Positions 37,275 to 46,105 of a stretch of 64,000 bases of DNA are shown one piece after another (within the stretch, counting starts at the first letter, position 1; each line of letters begins with the position of its first letter). The notes beneath the pieces were generated by a model. The model did no database searches. It was not told the origin of the DNA and was given only the letters and a program-made list of their open reading frames with translations. Source of the DNA: Arenibacter nanhaiticus. GTDB taxonomy: Bacteria > Bacteroidota > Bacteroidia > Flavobacteriales > Flavobacteriaceae. The stretch is from contig NZ_FQYX01000003.1 of NCBI RefSeq assembly GCF_900141935.1, positions 62,001-126,000 of the forward strand. The letters are read 5' to 3'. A program made the translations under genes and the position numbers.

Positions 37275-38132
37275 ATGCCAAATAAATGGACAGGAAAGGG
37301 TAACCCTTATACCCGTGAAGAAGTTAGACAACGATTACAAAAAACCTTGGATCAGAAAAAAGCAATCATAGGTGCAGGAGCAGGTACGGGAATAAGTGCC
37401 AAATTCATAGAAAAGGGTGGGGCCGATTTTTTAATAATATATAACTCTGGACGCTTTAGGATGTCTGGTCACGGATCAACGGCCGGATTAATGGCTTATG
37501 GCGATGCCAATGCCGTAGCCATGGAAATAGGGGAGTTTGAAGTACTGCCGGTAGTAGAGGAAATTCCAGTATTCTGCGGCGTTCACGGATCGGACCCCCG
37601 AAGGAGGATGTGGCATTTTTTACAACAGGTAAAGGCCATGGGGTTCTCTGGGGTTAACAACTTTCCAACTCATTCCATTGTAGATGGTAGCTTTCGGGAT
37701 ATCCTAGAGGAGACCGGGATGGGCTTTTCCAAAGAAGTTGAAATGGTACGTTTGGCTTCGGAAATGGATTTATACTCTTGTGTGTACGTAGCCACTCCTG
37801 AAGAGGCTATTCAAATGGCAGAAGTAGGGGCAGATGCAATTATAGCTCATGTAGGAACAACGGTAGGAGGATCTGTAGGTGTAGTGGGGGCAACTGTGGA
37901 TATGGACTTTGCTATTAAAAGAACCCAAGAGATCATAGAAGCGGGGCGGAAGATCAATAAGGATATAATTTTTTTAGCACATGGAGGCCCCATTAATACA
38001 CCAGATGACGTTAAAGTTATTTTAGAAAATACGGATGCCCATGGATTTGTTGGGGCTTCTTCATTGGAGCGAATGGCGGTAGAAGCCTCACTGACTGCTT
38101 TGACACAGAAATTTAAATCATTGGAACTTTAA
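37275..38132 (+). CDS. PEP-hydrolase-family TIM-barrel protein (Tm-1 C-domain type)
   Basis: 285 residues, cytoplasmic, matching the PEP hydrolase-like TIM barrel (PF09370): KKAIIGAGAGTGISAKFIEKG, LIIYNSGRFRMSGHGSTAGL, GVHGSDPRRRMW, GVNNFPTHSIVDGSFR, AIIAHVGTTVGGSVGVVGA and FLAHGGPINTPDD. It corresponds to the C-terminal half of plant Tm-1 proteins and follows the Tm-1-like gene by 28 bp. Pairing of the two halves in one operon argues that they act as a complex or in successive steps. The reaction is inferred from family naming only. Confidence 0.88.
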   Translation: MPNKWTGKGNPYTREEVRQRLQKTLDQKKAIIGAGAGTGISAKFIEKGGADFLIIYNSGRFRMSGHGSTAGLMAYGDANAVAMEIGEFEVLPVVEEIPVFCGVHGSDPRRRMWHFLQQVKAMGFSGVNNFPTHSIVDGSFRDILEETGMGFSKEVEMVRLASEMDLYSCVYVATPEEAIQMAEVGADAIIAHVGTTVGGSVGVVGATVDMDFAIKRTQEIIEAGRKINKDIIFLAHGGPINTPDDVKVILENTDAHGFVGASSLERMAVEASLTALTQKFKSLEL

Positions 38133-38194
38133 ACACAGGTTCTGATATAAAACATTAGTTCCCATTACTTGATAACTATTATTCAAAACTTATT

Positions 38195-39811
38195 ATGGAA
38201 AGATTTCCACTAGAAGATACTTCTAAGAAAAGAGCCCTTTTTATAGGTTGTTTTATAGCATTATTGACCACTGCCTTCGGTTTTATCACTAGAGTGTTTC
38301 TAGTTGATACTTGGAGCGTGGCTTTCGATCTAAATCCTGCACAGGCGGGGAGGCTTATGGGAATCGGTATCTGGCCTTTTTTTGTTGCCATCATATTCTT
38401 TAGCCTGTTCATTGATAAGATTGGCTATAAAATGGCAATGATCTTTGCTTTTATAGGTCATATGACCTGGGGGGTAATGGGCTATTTTGCTTATCATTTT
38501 TTACAGTCTGGAGATATTGATACGGCCTACAGCCTTTTGTATTGGGGAAGTTTGGTATTTGCTTTAGGTAATGGTACAGTAGAAGCCTTTATAAATCCGG
38601 TTGTAGCCACTATGTTCAATAAGGACAAGACCAAATGGTTGAATATATTGCATGCCGCCTGGCCAGGTGGATTGGTACTTGCCGGAATTATTGTGATAGG
38701 TATGGGCAATGTGGAATGGTGGATCAAGATCGTTATCACCGTAGTTCCGGCCACAATGTATTTTTTAATATTATTGAGACAGGATTTCCCTGCTAATGAA
38801 CGCGTTGCGGCGGGGGTAAGTTATAGGGAGATGCTACAGGAATTTGGTATTGGCGGGGCTTCCTTGGTTGCTTTTCTAGTGGTATTACAATTGAATGATT
38901 TTTTTATGCCGGGCCCTGAAGATTATTTGATGCGATATGGGTTTATTGCTATTGGTGTGTTTATGGTGATTGCTTTTGGTTGGTATGTCCGGACTTTGGG
39001 TCGTCCCATATTATTGTTCCTATGTTTTATTATAATGCCACTGGCCACTACCGAGCTGGGTACGGATTCCTGGATACAATCTATAATGCACGGAATTGCC
39101 AGTAGCAAGGGCTTTGATGCGGGATGGGTATTGATTTACACATCATTAATCATGCTGGTGCTCCGGCTTTTCGCTGGCCCAATATTACATAAAGTATCCC
39201 CATTGGCCCTATTGGTCATTAGTTGTGTGCTCGCCATATTTGGATTATATTTCCTTTCCTTCACCACTGGGTGGTTCATTTTTGCAGCTGCAACACTCTA
39301 CGGTCTTGGCAAGACATTTTTCTGGCCCACTACTATAGGTATTGTGGCCGAGCAGACTCCTAAGGGAGGAGCGCTAACTCTGAACGCAGTTAGCGGAATT
39401 GGAATGCTTACCGTAGGAATGTTGGGAGCGCCCATTATTGGAGCTTTCCAATCCAATTCACAGATCGAACAATTGCAGTCCTCCCATGAACTGACACAGC
39501 TTGCTCCCTCAAAGTTGGTAAAGGACGGGAAAGTAAAACTCCCTTTACAGGATGAGACCATTTATTCCATAATCGATTATCAGACAGTGGACATGGAAGA
39601 GTTCAATGGAGATTTGGCTAGTATGGAAAATCCTCATGAGGTAAATGCGCTGATCTCAGACCTTAAAACTAAGGGAACTCAATTGGCCTTGGCTAAGGTG
39701 ATCATTTTTCCCATTATTATGCTCGTGTGTTACATAATCTTAATTTTTTATTTCAGAACTAAAGGAGGATACAAGCCAATAATTTTAAAAGCTTCTAGAG
39801 TGGATTTATAG
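38195..39811 (+). CDS. MFS transporter
   Basis: 538 residues with about twelve membrane helices. The N-terminal bundle begins ALFIGCFIALLTTAFGFITR and the last helix is VIIFPIIMLVCYIILIFYF. Residues about 415-500 form a long polar loop before the final helix, which is unusual for this superfamily. It ends the cluster and is likely the inner-membrane uptake step for the product of the envelope enzymes upstream. The family is secure, the substrate is not. Confidence 0.88.
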   Translation: MERFPLEDTSKKRALFIGCFIALLTTAFGFITRVFLVDTWSVAFDLNPAQAGRLMGIGIWPFFVAIIFFSLFIDKIGYKMAMIFAFIGHMTWGVMGYFAYHFLQSGDIDTAYSLLYWGSLVFALGNGTVEAFINPVVATMFNKDKTKWLNILHAAWPGGLVLAGIIVIGMGNVEWWIKIVITVVPATMYFLILLRQDFPANERVAAGVSYREMLQEFGIGGASLVAFLVVLQLNDFFMPGPEDYLMRYGFIAIGVFMVIAFGWYVRTLGRPILLFLCFIIMPLATTELGTDSWIQSIMHGIASSKGFDAGWVLIYTSLIMLVLRLFAGPILHKVSPLALLVISCVLAIFGLYFLSFTTGWFIFAAATLYGLGKTFFWPTTIGIVAEQTPKGGALTLNAVSGIGMLTVGMLGAPIIGAFQSNSQIEQLQSSHELTQLAPSKLVKDGKVKLPLQDETIYSIIDYQTVDMEEFNGDLASMENPHEVNALISDLKTKGTQLALAKVIIFPIIMLVCYIILIFYFRTKGGYKPIILKASRVDL

Positions 39812-40914
39812 AATTTATTTAAATAGCATAAATATATTGCTAGTACCTGCCTGTTTGCACCAACTGAACTGCCCTTTTATTTTATTAAAGCCTAAAACAT
39901 TTAGATGTACCTGTAAATATTCTGAAATGATCCAAACCTTATCAAACTTTGCTTTCAATTCTTGGACTTTAGCAATATCTTCGTACTGTAGCATGTTTAG
40001 TACTTTGTGTGTAGTAACTTAAAGATACAGTAAAACCGAAGGATTTTCTTGGTTTTTTTGCTATTTATTAGCGTTTTAGAACCAGCAAGTAATGACTGGC
40101 TTTGAAAAAACCGGAAAGCATTTTGCCTCTGATTATTTAGAAGTAAAACCCGATATTATCTGTATGTCCAAAGCACTAACGGCCGGTTTGGTCCCTATGA
40201 GACTTCGGAAAGAATACCTTTTTTGTCAAATACAAAGAGCTTTTGGCTAAAATGATGTCGGAATGGTATATGGAGAGCTCATGTATTTTTTTAACAGAAA
40301 AAACAAGGCGCTATTATTATACTTTTGAAGGCTTTGGTAGCGTGCTCCCTCACCAGAATTTGACTTAAAGGGAGGGGGCGCTTTTCAATTAGGTTTTTGT
40401 TACACAGTTCTTTCCGACCTGGAATCAGACCGTCTTAATAATATTACTACAGGTTAATCCAGCAGCTTAATCCAATAATGAGGATCATGGCTACCTAGGT
40501 TTTTCCTTGGCTTCTATAGAACCAAATAAGGTTAAATATCAGGAACTTAAAGGATAGCAGTTATGGGTTCAACTAGAATTTTAACGCATTTAGAGTGAAG
40601 AGATGGGATAATTTGGAAGGAAGCATGATTGGATCGAGAATGGGTGAATCTAATGGTTTGGCCAGAATTAAAGGGGTGAAAAAGTTTAATAGAATAAAGT
40701 GTTGATAATTAATGTAAAGTAGGTGAATTGGAGAGAAAGGTAAATATTGTGTAATATACATTTTAGGTTTATTATCCAATGACCATGAAAATCAAAAATA
40801 AAATTCCGAAACAAGACCAAATCTTGATTGTGAGTTGTCATGGGGGCTAGGTCAATTGTGAAGCAGGAATTATCGATGAAAATTCAATAGTAATTTTTAA
40901 AGAATTCGAAATTA
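39812..40914. other. Long intergenic stretch with gene relics
   Basis: 1.1 kb without an intact known gene. It holds the bioA relic. A 59-codon minus-strand frame (39815-39994, MLQYEDIAKVQELKAKFDKV) looks protein-like but is unassigned. Further short degenerate frames lie around 40580-40710. Confidence 0.5.
40080..40200 (+). pseudogene. bioA: Relic of adenosylmethionine-8-amino-7-oxononanoate aminotransferase
   Basis: One frame reads VMTGFEKTGKHFASDYLEVK then PDIICMSKALTAGLVPM. This is the pyridoxal-phosphate-lysine region of BioA (DEVMTGFxRTGKxFAxxxxxxxPDIxCxSKALTGG), the biotin-pathway class III aminotransferase. The lysine of SKAL is kept. Nothing before or after in this frame continues the protein, so only about 40 codons survive. 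Confidence 0.7.
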
Positions 40915-41616
40915 ATGTTCAAAATAATAGAAAAATTACATTTTAAATTAATTTGGGCCCTGAAAAAGACTAGATTGGATTGGTTTGCTATTTTGGTGAT
41001 GTTTACTCTTAAAGCTGGAAAAATATATGCACAGAATAGTGAGTCTGGGATTGCTGAGCTTTGGCAAGAGTTATATGTATATAAGGATTTTAATCAAAAG
41101 TGGAGAGGTGAAATTCTTTTTAATAACTTATATAGTTCACAATTTGGAAATTACGACTGGTTTTTAGAGGGGAAAACTGCTTTTAAAATTAATGAAATTC
41201 TGGGTGTTGAAGCAATTTATCGCCAAGAATATTATGATTTAAATGGCTCCAAAGGTGTAGAATATAGACCAATGATAAGGTTTTCTGGAAAATTTAAAAT
41301 TCGAGATTGGAGCATTCGAAATCGGCATCGCATTGAATTAAGGATGTTTGAAATTGGAGAAACAAGGCTACGATATAGGACAGACTTCAAGATTAAACCA
41401 AACTTCAACTGGACTAATCTAAACCTTAACCCTTACGTGTTGGAGGAGATTTTTATTAACCAAAACGGTTTTTCAAGAAATAGGGTTTATGTGGGTATTG
41501 AAGGTAAAAAATGGCGATTTGAACCTGCAATTTATATGCTATTACAATCGAATATTATATCTGATAATTGGGACAACCAGCCAATAGTTGGAATTATGAT
41601 GGGATTTGAGTTGTAA
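40915..41616 (+). CDS. DUF2490 outer-membrane beta-barrel protein
   Basis: 233 residues. An N-terminal hydrophobic segment (about 18-38, ending IYAQ) acts as export signal after an unusually long polar start, so a later start is possible. The mature protein has alternating amphipathic strands (ELWQELYVYKDFNQKWRGEI, YRPMIRFSGKFKI, VYVGIEGKKWRFEPAIYML) and ends in a strand with an aromatic near the C terminus (GIMMGFEL), as in DUF2490 barrels. Function is unknown. Confidence 0.78.
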   Translation: MFKIIEKLHFKLIWALKKTRLDWFAILVMFTLKAGKIYAQNSESGIAELWQELYVYKDFNQKWRGEILFNNLYSSQFGNYDWFLEGKTAFKINEILGVEAIYRQEYYDLNGSKGVEYRPMIRFSGKFKIRDWSIRNRHRIELRMFEIGETRLRYRTDFKIKPNFNWTNLNLNPYVLEEIFINQNGFSRNRVYVGIEGKKWRFEPAIYMLLQSNIISDNWDNQPIVGIMMGFEL

Positions 41617-41653
41617 CAACTAATTTTAAAAATTACAAAAGAAAAATAGTTAG

Positions 41654-41911
41654 ATGAGCTTGCCTATCTCAATGGGGATAAAAACACCCGAGGAGGTAAA
41701 GAATGATGGTTATACGGGATTAGATTATAATGTTTATAAGAAGAATCCAACATGGATAAAGGAAGCCCAGGACCTTGGGTTGACAGTGAATGCATGGACA
41801 GTTGATAAGGAGGAAGATATGAAGGACCTTTTGGCGCAAAAGGTAGATTACATTTTTACAATGAACCAGAATTACTGTATAAGATTTTGGAGGGAAAATA
41901 AGTTTTTATAA
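41654..41911 (+). pseudogene. C-terminal fragment of a glycerophosphodiester phosphodiesterase
   Basis: 85 codons matching only the end of GDPD TIM barrels: KNDGYTGLDYNVYKKNPTWI, then EAQDLGLTVNAWTVDKEEDM and LLAQKVDYIFTMNQ in place of the usual GVDFITTDxP. The N-terminal catalytic His and Glu residues are absent, and an in-frame stop lies directly before the ATG. It is a non-functional remnant. Confidence 0.7.
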
Positions 41912-42750
41912 AGCCGCTCTAACTATATAAAAAGAATAGGTTGTTTATTAAGCGACTTTTTCTCAATAATTAAAAAGGATGTTTTTTTATATATTGTGAT
42001 TTTATTTGTATCGTTATGATATTAAAAGGATTTAAAATATAACTTTTTTAAGTTACTTTTTTGCAACAATGTCCCTTATGGGATTTGATGGGTTTTAAAA
42101 CGATATAATTAACTGGTAATCAGTGGTTTGTGATATTTGGTCGGATGCTGTCATCCCGACTAATCAGAAAAGTGATTTGCATTTGCAAATCACTTTTTTT
42201 GTTTTCAAGCACGTCTACATAAAAATTTAGTGAACGATAGTTTTTACCTTTCTTTTTGCTGCAAAGGGTATATTAGAAATCTGTAAATCCTGAGTTTGGT
42301 TTGAACTTCTAGTGTAGTTATTTATAATATAACCTATATTTTCTTGGGCGATCGGACCAAGCAGGCAATAGCTTTTCGTACAAGTGTAGTTGTTTCTATC
42401 CATTACAATCAGGCAGCAAGAAAGGAAATCCATGGTGTAAAACGCTGTATAAAGCACCCTCTTAAATATATGGATACTATTATAAAGGTATAGGACATAC
42501 CCTTAACAAATAAATGGTTCAAACGCATCTTCACACTTTGTTCATGGCACACTGACCAGGGCTGTTTTCCTTAGTATATCAACTTGTGATTAGGGAGACC
42601 TCCAAAGGTAATGATACTTTCTTTCACTTAATCCCTGCCTTATTTACATTGATAGATGAACTTATGTTGTTAATATATTTCTGTAGATCGCCAATTGTTA
42701 GCTCCTAATTAATTTTACAGACCACCAGCGGTGTTTTTTCTATCCATATA
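41912..42750. other. Intergenic stretch with hairpins
   Basis: 840 bp. Two hairpins occur together: one at about 42140-42161 (GTCGGATG / CATCCCGAC, one bulge) and a strong terminator at 42168-42200. A GTG-started 76-codon minus-strand frame (42227-42457) is open but unassigned and I do not call it. Nothing else is recognisable. Confidence 0.5.
42168..42200 (+). terminator. Strong intrinsic terminator hairpin
   Basis: A 14-bp perfect inverted repeat (arms 42168-42181 and 42184-42197), in practice a 13-bp stem with a 4-nt loop, runs into a seven-T tract. Confidence 0.8.
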
Positions 42751-43113
42751 CTATGGCCAAATTAATTCTTTGGAAGCAATTGCACTTTCTAAATTTGCTT
42801 TTATCACTGGGAAGCTATTGAAAAATTTTCTTGAATCGGCACGCTTAAGGATAACTTCTGTATTACTGTTAGACCTTATTCGGATATCGGTCACAATTAC
42901 CTTAATCTGGTCAACACTATCCCAGTTTGGCAGTCCGCCTCTTTTTATGATTATATTTTTTTTAGGAAATTGTATATGTTTGTAGTCATTCGCTGAGGGG
43001 TTGCCAATTACCAAAATTGTTCCCTCCTTAATTTCGTGTTTCTGAGGCTCATTCTGATGTTCACCACCCACAAGAAAGGCAAAAAGGCTTATTATTATAC
43101 TTAATGAATTCAT
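42751..43113 (-). CDS. Small exported hypothetical protein of the carbonic anhydrase cluster
   Basis: 120 residues with a short signal peptide (about 1-16). The mature part (KEGTILVIGNPSANDYKHIQ, KRGGLPNWDSV, IKVIVTDIRIRSNSNTEVIL, RADSRKFFNSFPVIKANL) belongs to no family I recognise. It starts 12 bp after the carbonic anhydrase stop on the same strand, so it is very likely co-transcribed and may be a periplasmic partner of the transporter. Confidence 0.65.
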   Translation of the reverse strand: MNSLSIIISLFAFLVGGEHQNEPQKHEIKEGTILVIGNPSANDYKHIQFPKKNIIIKRGGLPNWDSVDQIKVIVTDIRIRSNSNTEVILKRADSRKFFNSFPVIKANLESAIASKELIWP

Positions 43114-43124
43114 TTTGTTTATTT

Positions 43125-43814
43125 TTAAGATATACTAGAACTTAGTTCTGGTACCGTTGCCTGGCTGGAACCAAACCGCAAAGTTTCTGGGTAAAAATGT
43201 ACCTTCCCGGTTTCTAGTTCGTACATGGCTCCTATTATTCCTATTTCTCCTCTTTCAATCATTTGTAGTAGAACCGAGCTTCTTTCAATAATAGAATTTA
43301 CTGAACGCCTAACATTGATAATGGATACCTTTTCTACATAAGTTTTGTTTGAAGAGTTTCTTATACTCGGATCCATAGTAGACTTTTCTTCATATATAGC
43401 AGGTTGTATTTTCGCTAATAAACCGGTTAAATTCCCTAATTCCACATGATCACATGCCCCTTTAACAGCGCCGCAATTGGTATGGCCCATTACTACTATC
43501 AATTTAGATCCGGCTATATTACATGCAAACTCCATACTACCTATAACATCGGAGTTAACTACATTGCCGGCCATCCGAATCGAAAAGATATCTCCGATTC
43601 CCTGATCAAAAATTAATTCTATTGGCACCCTGCTATCTATACAACTAAGAATGGTAGTTAATGGCCATTGGCCCGTTACCGTCTCGTTCACTTGTTGTAG
43701 TAAATTCCTAGGAGCGCTAATGTTTTTTATGAACCTCTTATTTCCTTGCTTTAAAACTTCCAATGCCTCTAATGGCGTGGTGCGTTCTTGTATTTCTTTC
43801 GTGATTGTTTTCAT
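43125..43814 (-). CDS. Beta-class carbonic anhydrase
   Basis: 229 residues, cytoplasmic. It keeps the zinc ligands and catalytic dyad of beta-carbonic anhydrases: CIDSR (C58, D60, R62) and GHTNCGAV (H111, C114). The family hydrates CO2 to bicarbonate. The stop of the upstream SulP transporter lies 4 bp from its start, so the two are translationally linked. Pairing with SulP suggests bicarbonate supply or pH control. Confidence 0.95.
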   Translation of the reverse strand: MKTITKEIQERTTPLEALEVLKQGNKRFIKNISAPRNLLQQVNETVTGQWPLTTILSCIDSRVPIELIFDQGIGDIFSIRMAGNVVNSDVIGSMEFACNIAGSKLIVVMGHTNCGAVKGACDHVELGNLTGLLAKIQPAIYEEKSTMDPSIRNSSNKTYVEKVSIINVRRSVNSIIERSSVLLQMIERGEIGIIGAMYELETGKVHFYPETLRFGSSQATVPELSSSIS

Positions 43815-43818
43815 GATG

Positions 43819-45495
43819 TTATATATTGCTTAATTCACTTATTTTTATATGGCTAGATGGTATTTTAACGCCGGTTTTTATGTTGTTTAGACCTATGTTT
43901 TGTTTGATTTCAGGTGAAGTAGAAACAACATGTGTTTGGGAGTTTTCCATCTTGTACTGTTTTCTAAAACCTACCAATTCTACGTCAATGGATCTTTCTT
44001 TAGAGGAAAAATTCACAAACTCCTTTATCATTTGAAGTACATCATGGTCAATATAAACCGTGTTTGAAGCATCAATTATTATTTTACTTTCTTCGGGTAG
44101 GTGTACGAAAGTCTGTTTTATGGCAGCTTTATTTAGGAAAGACACCTCTTGCGCCAATTCAATATTTACGATTTCGCCTTCTTTATGATTATCTCTTTTA
44201 AAGAAGTAAGCTAACTTTACATTTCCTCGTAAAATATAATAGATACTTACCGCAAGACCTACTCCTACTCCCATCAATAAATCTGTAAACACAATAGCTA
44301 CTACAGTTACTACAAAAGGTATAAATTGGAACTTTTTGCTATTTCTCCACATATGAACAAACTTTTCCGGACTTGCCAGTTTATACCCAATTACGAGCAA
44401 TATGGCCGCAAGGGATGCCAACGGAATTAGATTCAATAAAAATGGAATTGCGAGTACCGCCGTCATTAAAAATACACCGTGTGCTATTGCTGCAATTTTA
44501 GTCCTACCGCCAGAATTTATGTTTGCAGAAGTCCTTACGATTACAGAAGTAATAGGAATACCCCCTATCAAACAACTTATCATATTACCAACCCCCTGAG
44601 CCTTTAGTTCTCTATTTGTGTTTGTATATCTTTTTAAGGGGTCCAATTTATCAGCAGCTTCAATACATAGCAAAGTTTCGATACTTGCTACGGCCGCAAT
44701 TGTAATGGCTACCACCCAAATTTCAGCATTTCCAATTTGAGCAAAATCCGGCAGACTAAACTGGTTCCAAAATGCTGTCATGGATTCTGGCACAGGAAGA
44801 CTAACAAGATGTTCTTGGCCTATTGCCCAAGAAGAACCTGTTGCCTTGAAAACTTCATTTATCCCGATACCTGCCAATACGGCAATCAAAGCTCCGGGAA
44901 TAGATTTTAACCTTTTTAAAAATGGAACTTTTAAGAAAGCTATTAGAATAGCCAAACAAACAACAACCACAGTAACGGCTCCAGGATGGATGGAATTAAT
45001 GGTATTTGCGAAAGTTGTGAAAATTTGATGGTCGCCAAGGGCATTTACGTACCAAAAATTGCCTTCGTGCATTTTGTCAAATCCGACAGCGTGAGGTATT
45101 TGTGATATAACAATGATTATACCAATAGCGACCAACATTCCTTCTATCACATTAGATGGTAGGTAATTGGAAAGTATCCCTGCCTTTGCAAAACCCAAGA
45201 TGATTTGGATGATACCCGCTAAAAAACCTGCCAACAAGAATGCTTCAAAAGATCCCAAAGTCGCAATCCCTGCTAAAACAATAGCCGCTAAACCTGCTGC
45301 TGGACCAGAAACACTTAATTGTGAATTACTCAGTAAACCGACTACAATTCCAGCGACAACTCCAGAAATAATACCTGAGAATAGAGGCGCGCCACTGGCA
45401 AGGGCTATCCCCAAACATAATGGGAGTGCAACTAAAAAAACGACCAGTCCGGCCTTTAAATCCGACTTAAAATATTTTGTTGAAAAATTTTTCAT
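43819..45495 (-). CDS. SulP-family anion (probably bicarbonate) transporter
   Basis: 558 residues. About eleven to fourteen membrane helices fill residues 10-425 (LKAGLVVFLVALPLCLGIALASGAPL, LSVSGPAAGLAAIVLAG, YLPSNVIEGMLVAIGIIIVI). A short cytoplasmic STAS-like domain (about 440-530, IIIDASNTVYIDHDVLQMI) follows. SulP proteins move sulfate or bicarbonate, usually with sodium. The directly coupled carbonic anhydrase favours bicarbonate. Confidence 0.9.
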   Translation of the reverse strand: MKNFSTKYFKSDLKAGLVVFLVALPLCLGIALASGAPLFSGIISGVVAGIVVGLLSNSQLSVSGPAAGLAAIVLAGIATLGSFEAFLLAGFLAGIIQIILGFAKAGILSNYLPSNVIEGMLVAIGIIIVISQIPHAVGFDKMHEGNFWYVNALGDHQIFTTFANTINSIHPGAVTVVVVCLAILIAFLKVPFLKRLKSIPGALIAVLAGIGINEVFKATGSSWAIGQEHLVSLPVPESMTAFWNQFSLPDFAQIGNAEIWVVAITIAAVASIETLLCIEAADKLDPLKRYTNTNRELKAQGVGNMISCLIGGIPITSVIVRTSANINSGGRTKIAAIAHGVFLMTAVLAIPFLLNLIPLASLAAILLVIGYKLASPEKFVHMWRNSKKFQFIPFVVTVVAIVFTDLLMGVGVGLAVSIYYILRGNVKLAYFFKRDNHKEGEIVNIELAQEVSFLNKAAIKQTFVHLPEESKIIIDASNTVYIDHDVLQMIKEFVNFSSKERSIDVELVGFRKQYKMENSQTHVVSTSPEIKQNIGLNNIKTGVKIPSSHIKISELSNI

Positions 45496-45536
45496 TGTTA
45501 TTATAAGATTATATAAGTTTAATTTTCTAAGGCTTT

Positions 45537-46019
45537 CTACAAATTGAAAAGACCTATAAATGAGTGCTTTTTGGGAGGAACTTTATCTTTAAGTTCAAAA
45601 GGAACTTCAATGACATTTTTTACGTTCTTTTTGATGAGCTTTGTAGTATCAAACCATTTTCTGCTCGAGCTATGCAAGGAATTGTTTTTAGGGATGATGG
45701 CGTCGCTAACTTGACATTGTTTTATGAAGTGCTGAAAGGCGAATGGATTAATACCAGTAAACAATTCAAAATTTATATTTTCAATATCTTCCTTGTGTTG
45801 AAGTTCAATAATGCGCTTTGCCTCATTGAATTCTTCGCTAAGCAGATTTTTAATCTGTTTTCCTTCCCTAAAATGGGCAATTTTCCATCGAGTATTTGGA
45901 AACTTAAAGCCCCCAACTAAAACAATATCTAACTTTGTGTCTGGAAAGTTTAAAAAAGCATATTCTATAAGTTGTAAGGATTCAACAGTGAAATCTGTCG
46001 GAATAACTATTTTTCTCAT
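45537..46019 (-). CDS. Universal-stress-protein-like protein
   Basis: 160 residues, cytoplasmic. The start MRKIVIPTDFTVESLQLIEYA matches the first strand and helix of USP domains, and the end (DTTKLIKKNVKNVIEVP) the last strand. The usual G-2x-G-9x-G nucleotide loop is not evident, so it may not bind ATP. It lies between the SulP gene and the two-component pair on the same strand. Confidence 0.7.
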   Translation of the reverse strand: MRKIVIPTDFTVESLQLIEYAFLNFPDTKLDIVLVGGFKFPNTRWKIAHFREGKQIKNLLSEEFNEAKRIIELQHKEDIENINFELFTGINPFAFQHFIKQCQVSDAIIPKNNSLHSSSRKWFDTTKLIKKNVKNVIEVPFELKDKVPPKKHSFIGLFNL

Positions 46020-46105
46020 TCTCTAACTTTAAAACAAACTTAGTTGCCACTTGTTAGAGGGATATAAGAGCTAAATTAAAATGAGATTAGAATTTTAAAC
46101 ACCCC

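Noticed and set aside
39837-40022. 61-codon plus-strand frame after the MFS gene
   Set aside because: The opposite strand (39815-39994) looks more protein-like in the same place, so this is likely a shadow.
42227-42457. 76-codon minus-strand open frame with several cysteines
   Set aside because: It starts with GTG, has no family-like motif, no signal peptide and no operon partner, and lies next to terminator hairpins.
45167-45547. 126-codon plus-strand open frame opposite the SulP gene
   Set aside because: It is the antisense shadow of a well-supported membrane transporter; its Ala/Lys/Pro-rich composition is what reversed hydrophobic codons produce.
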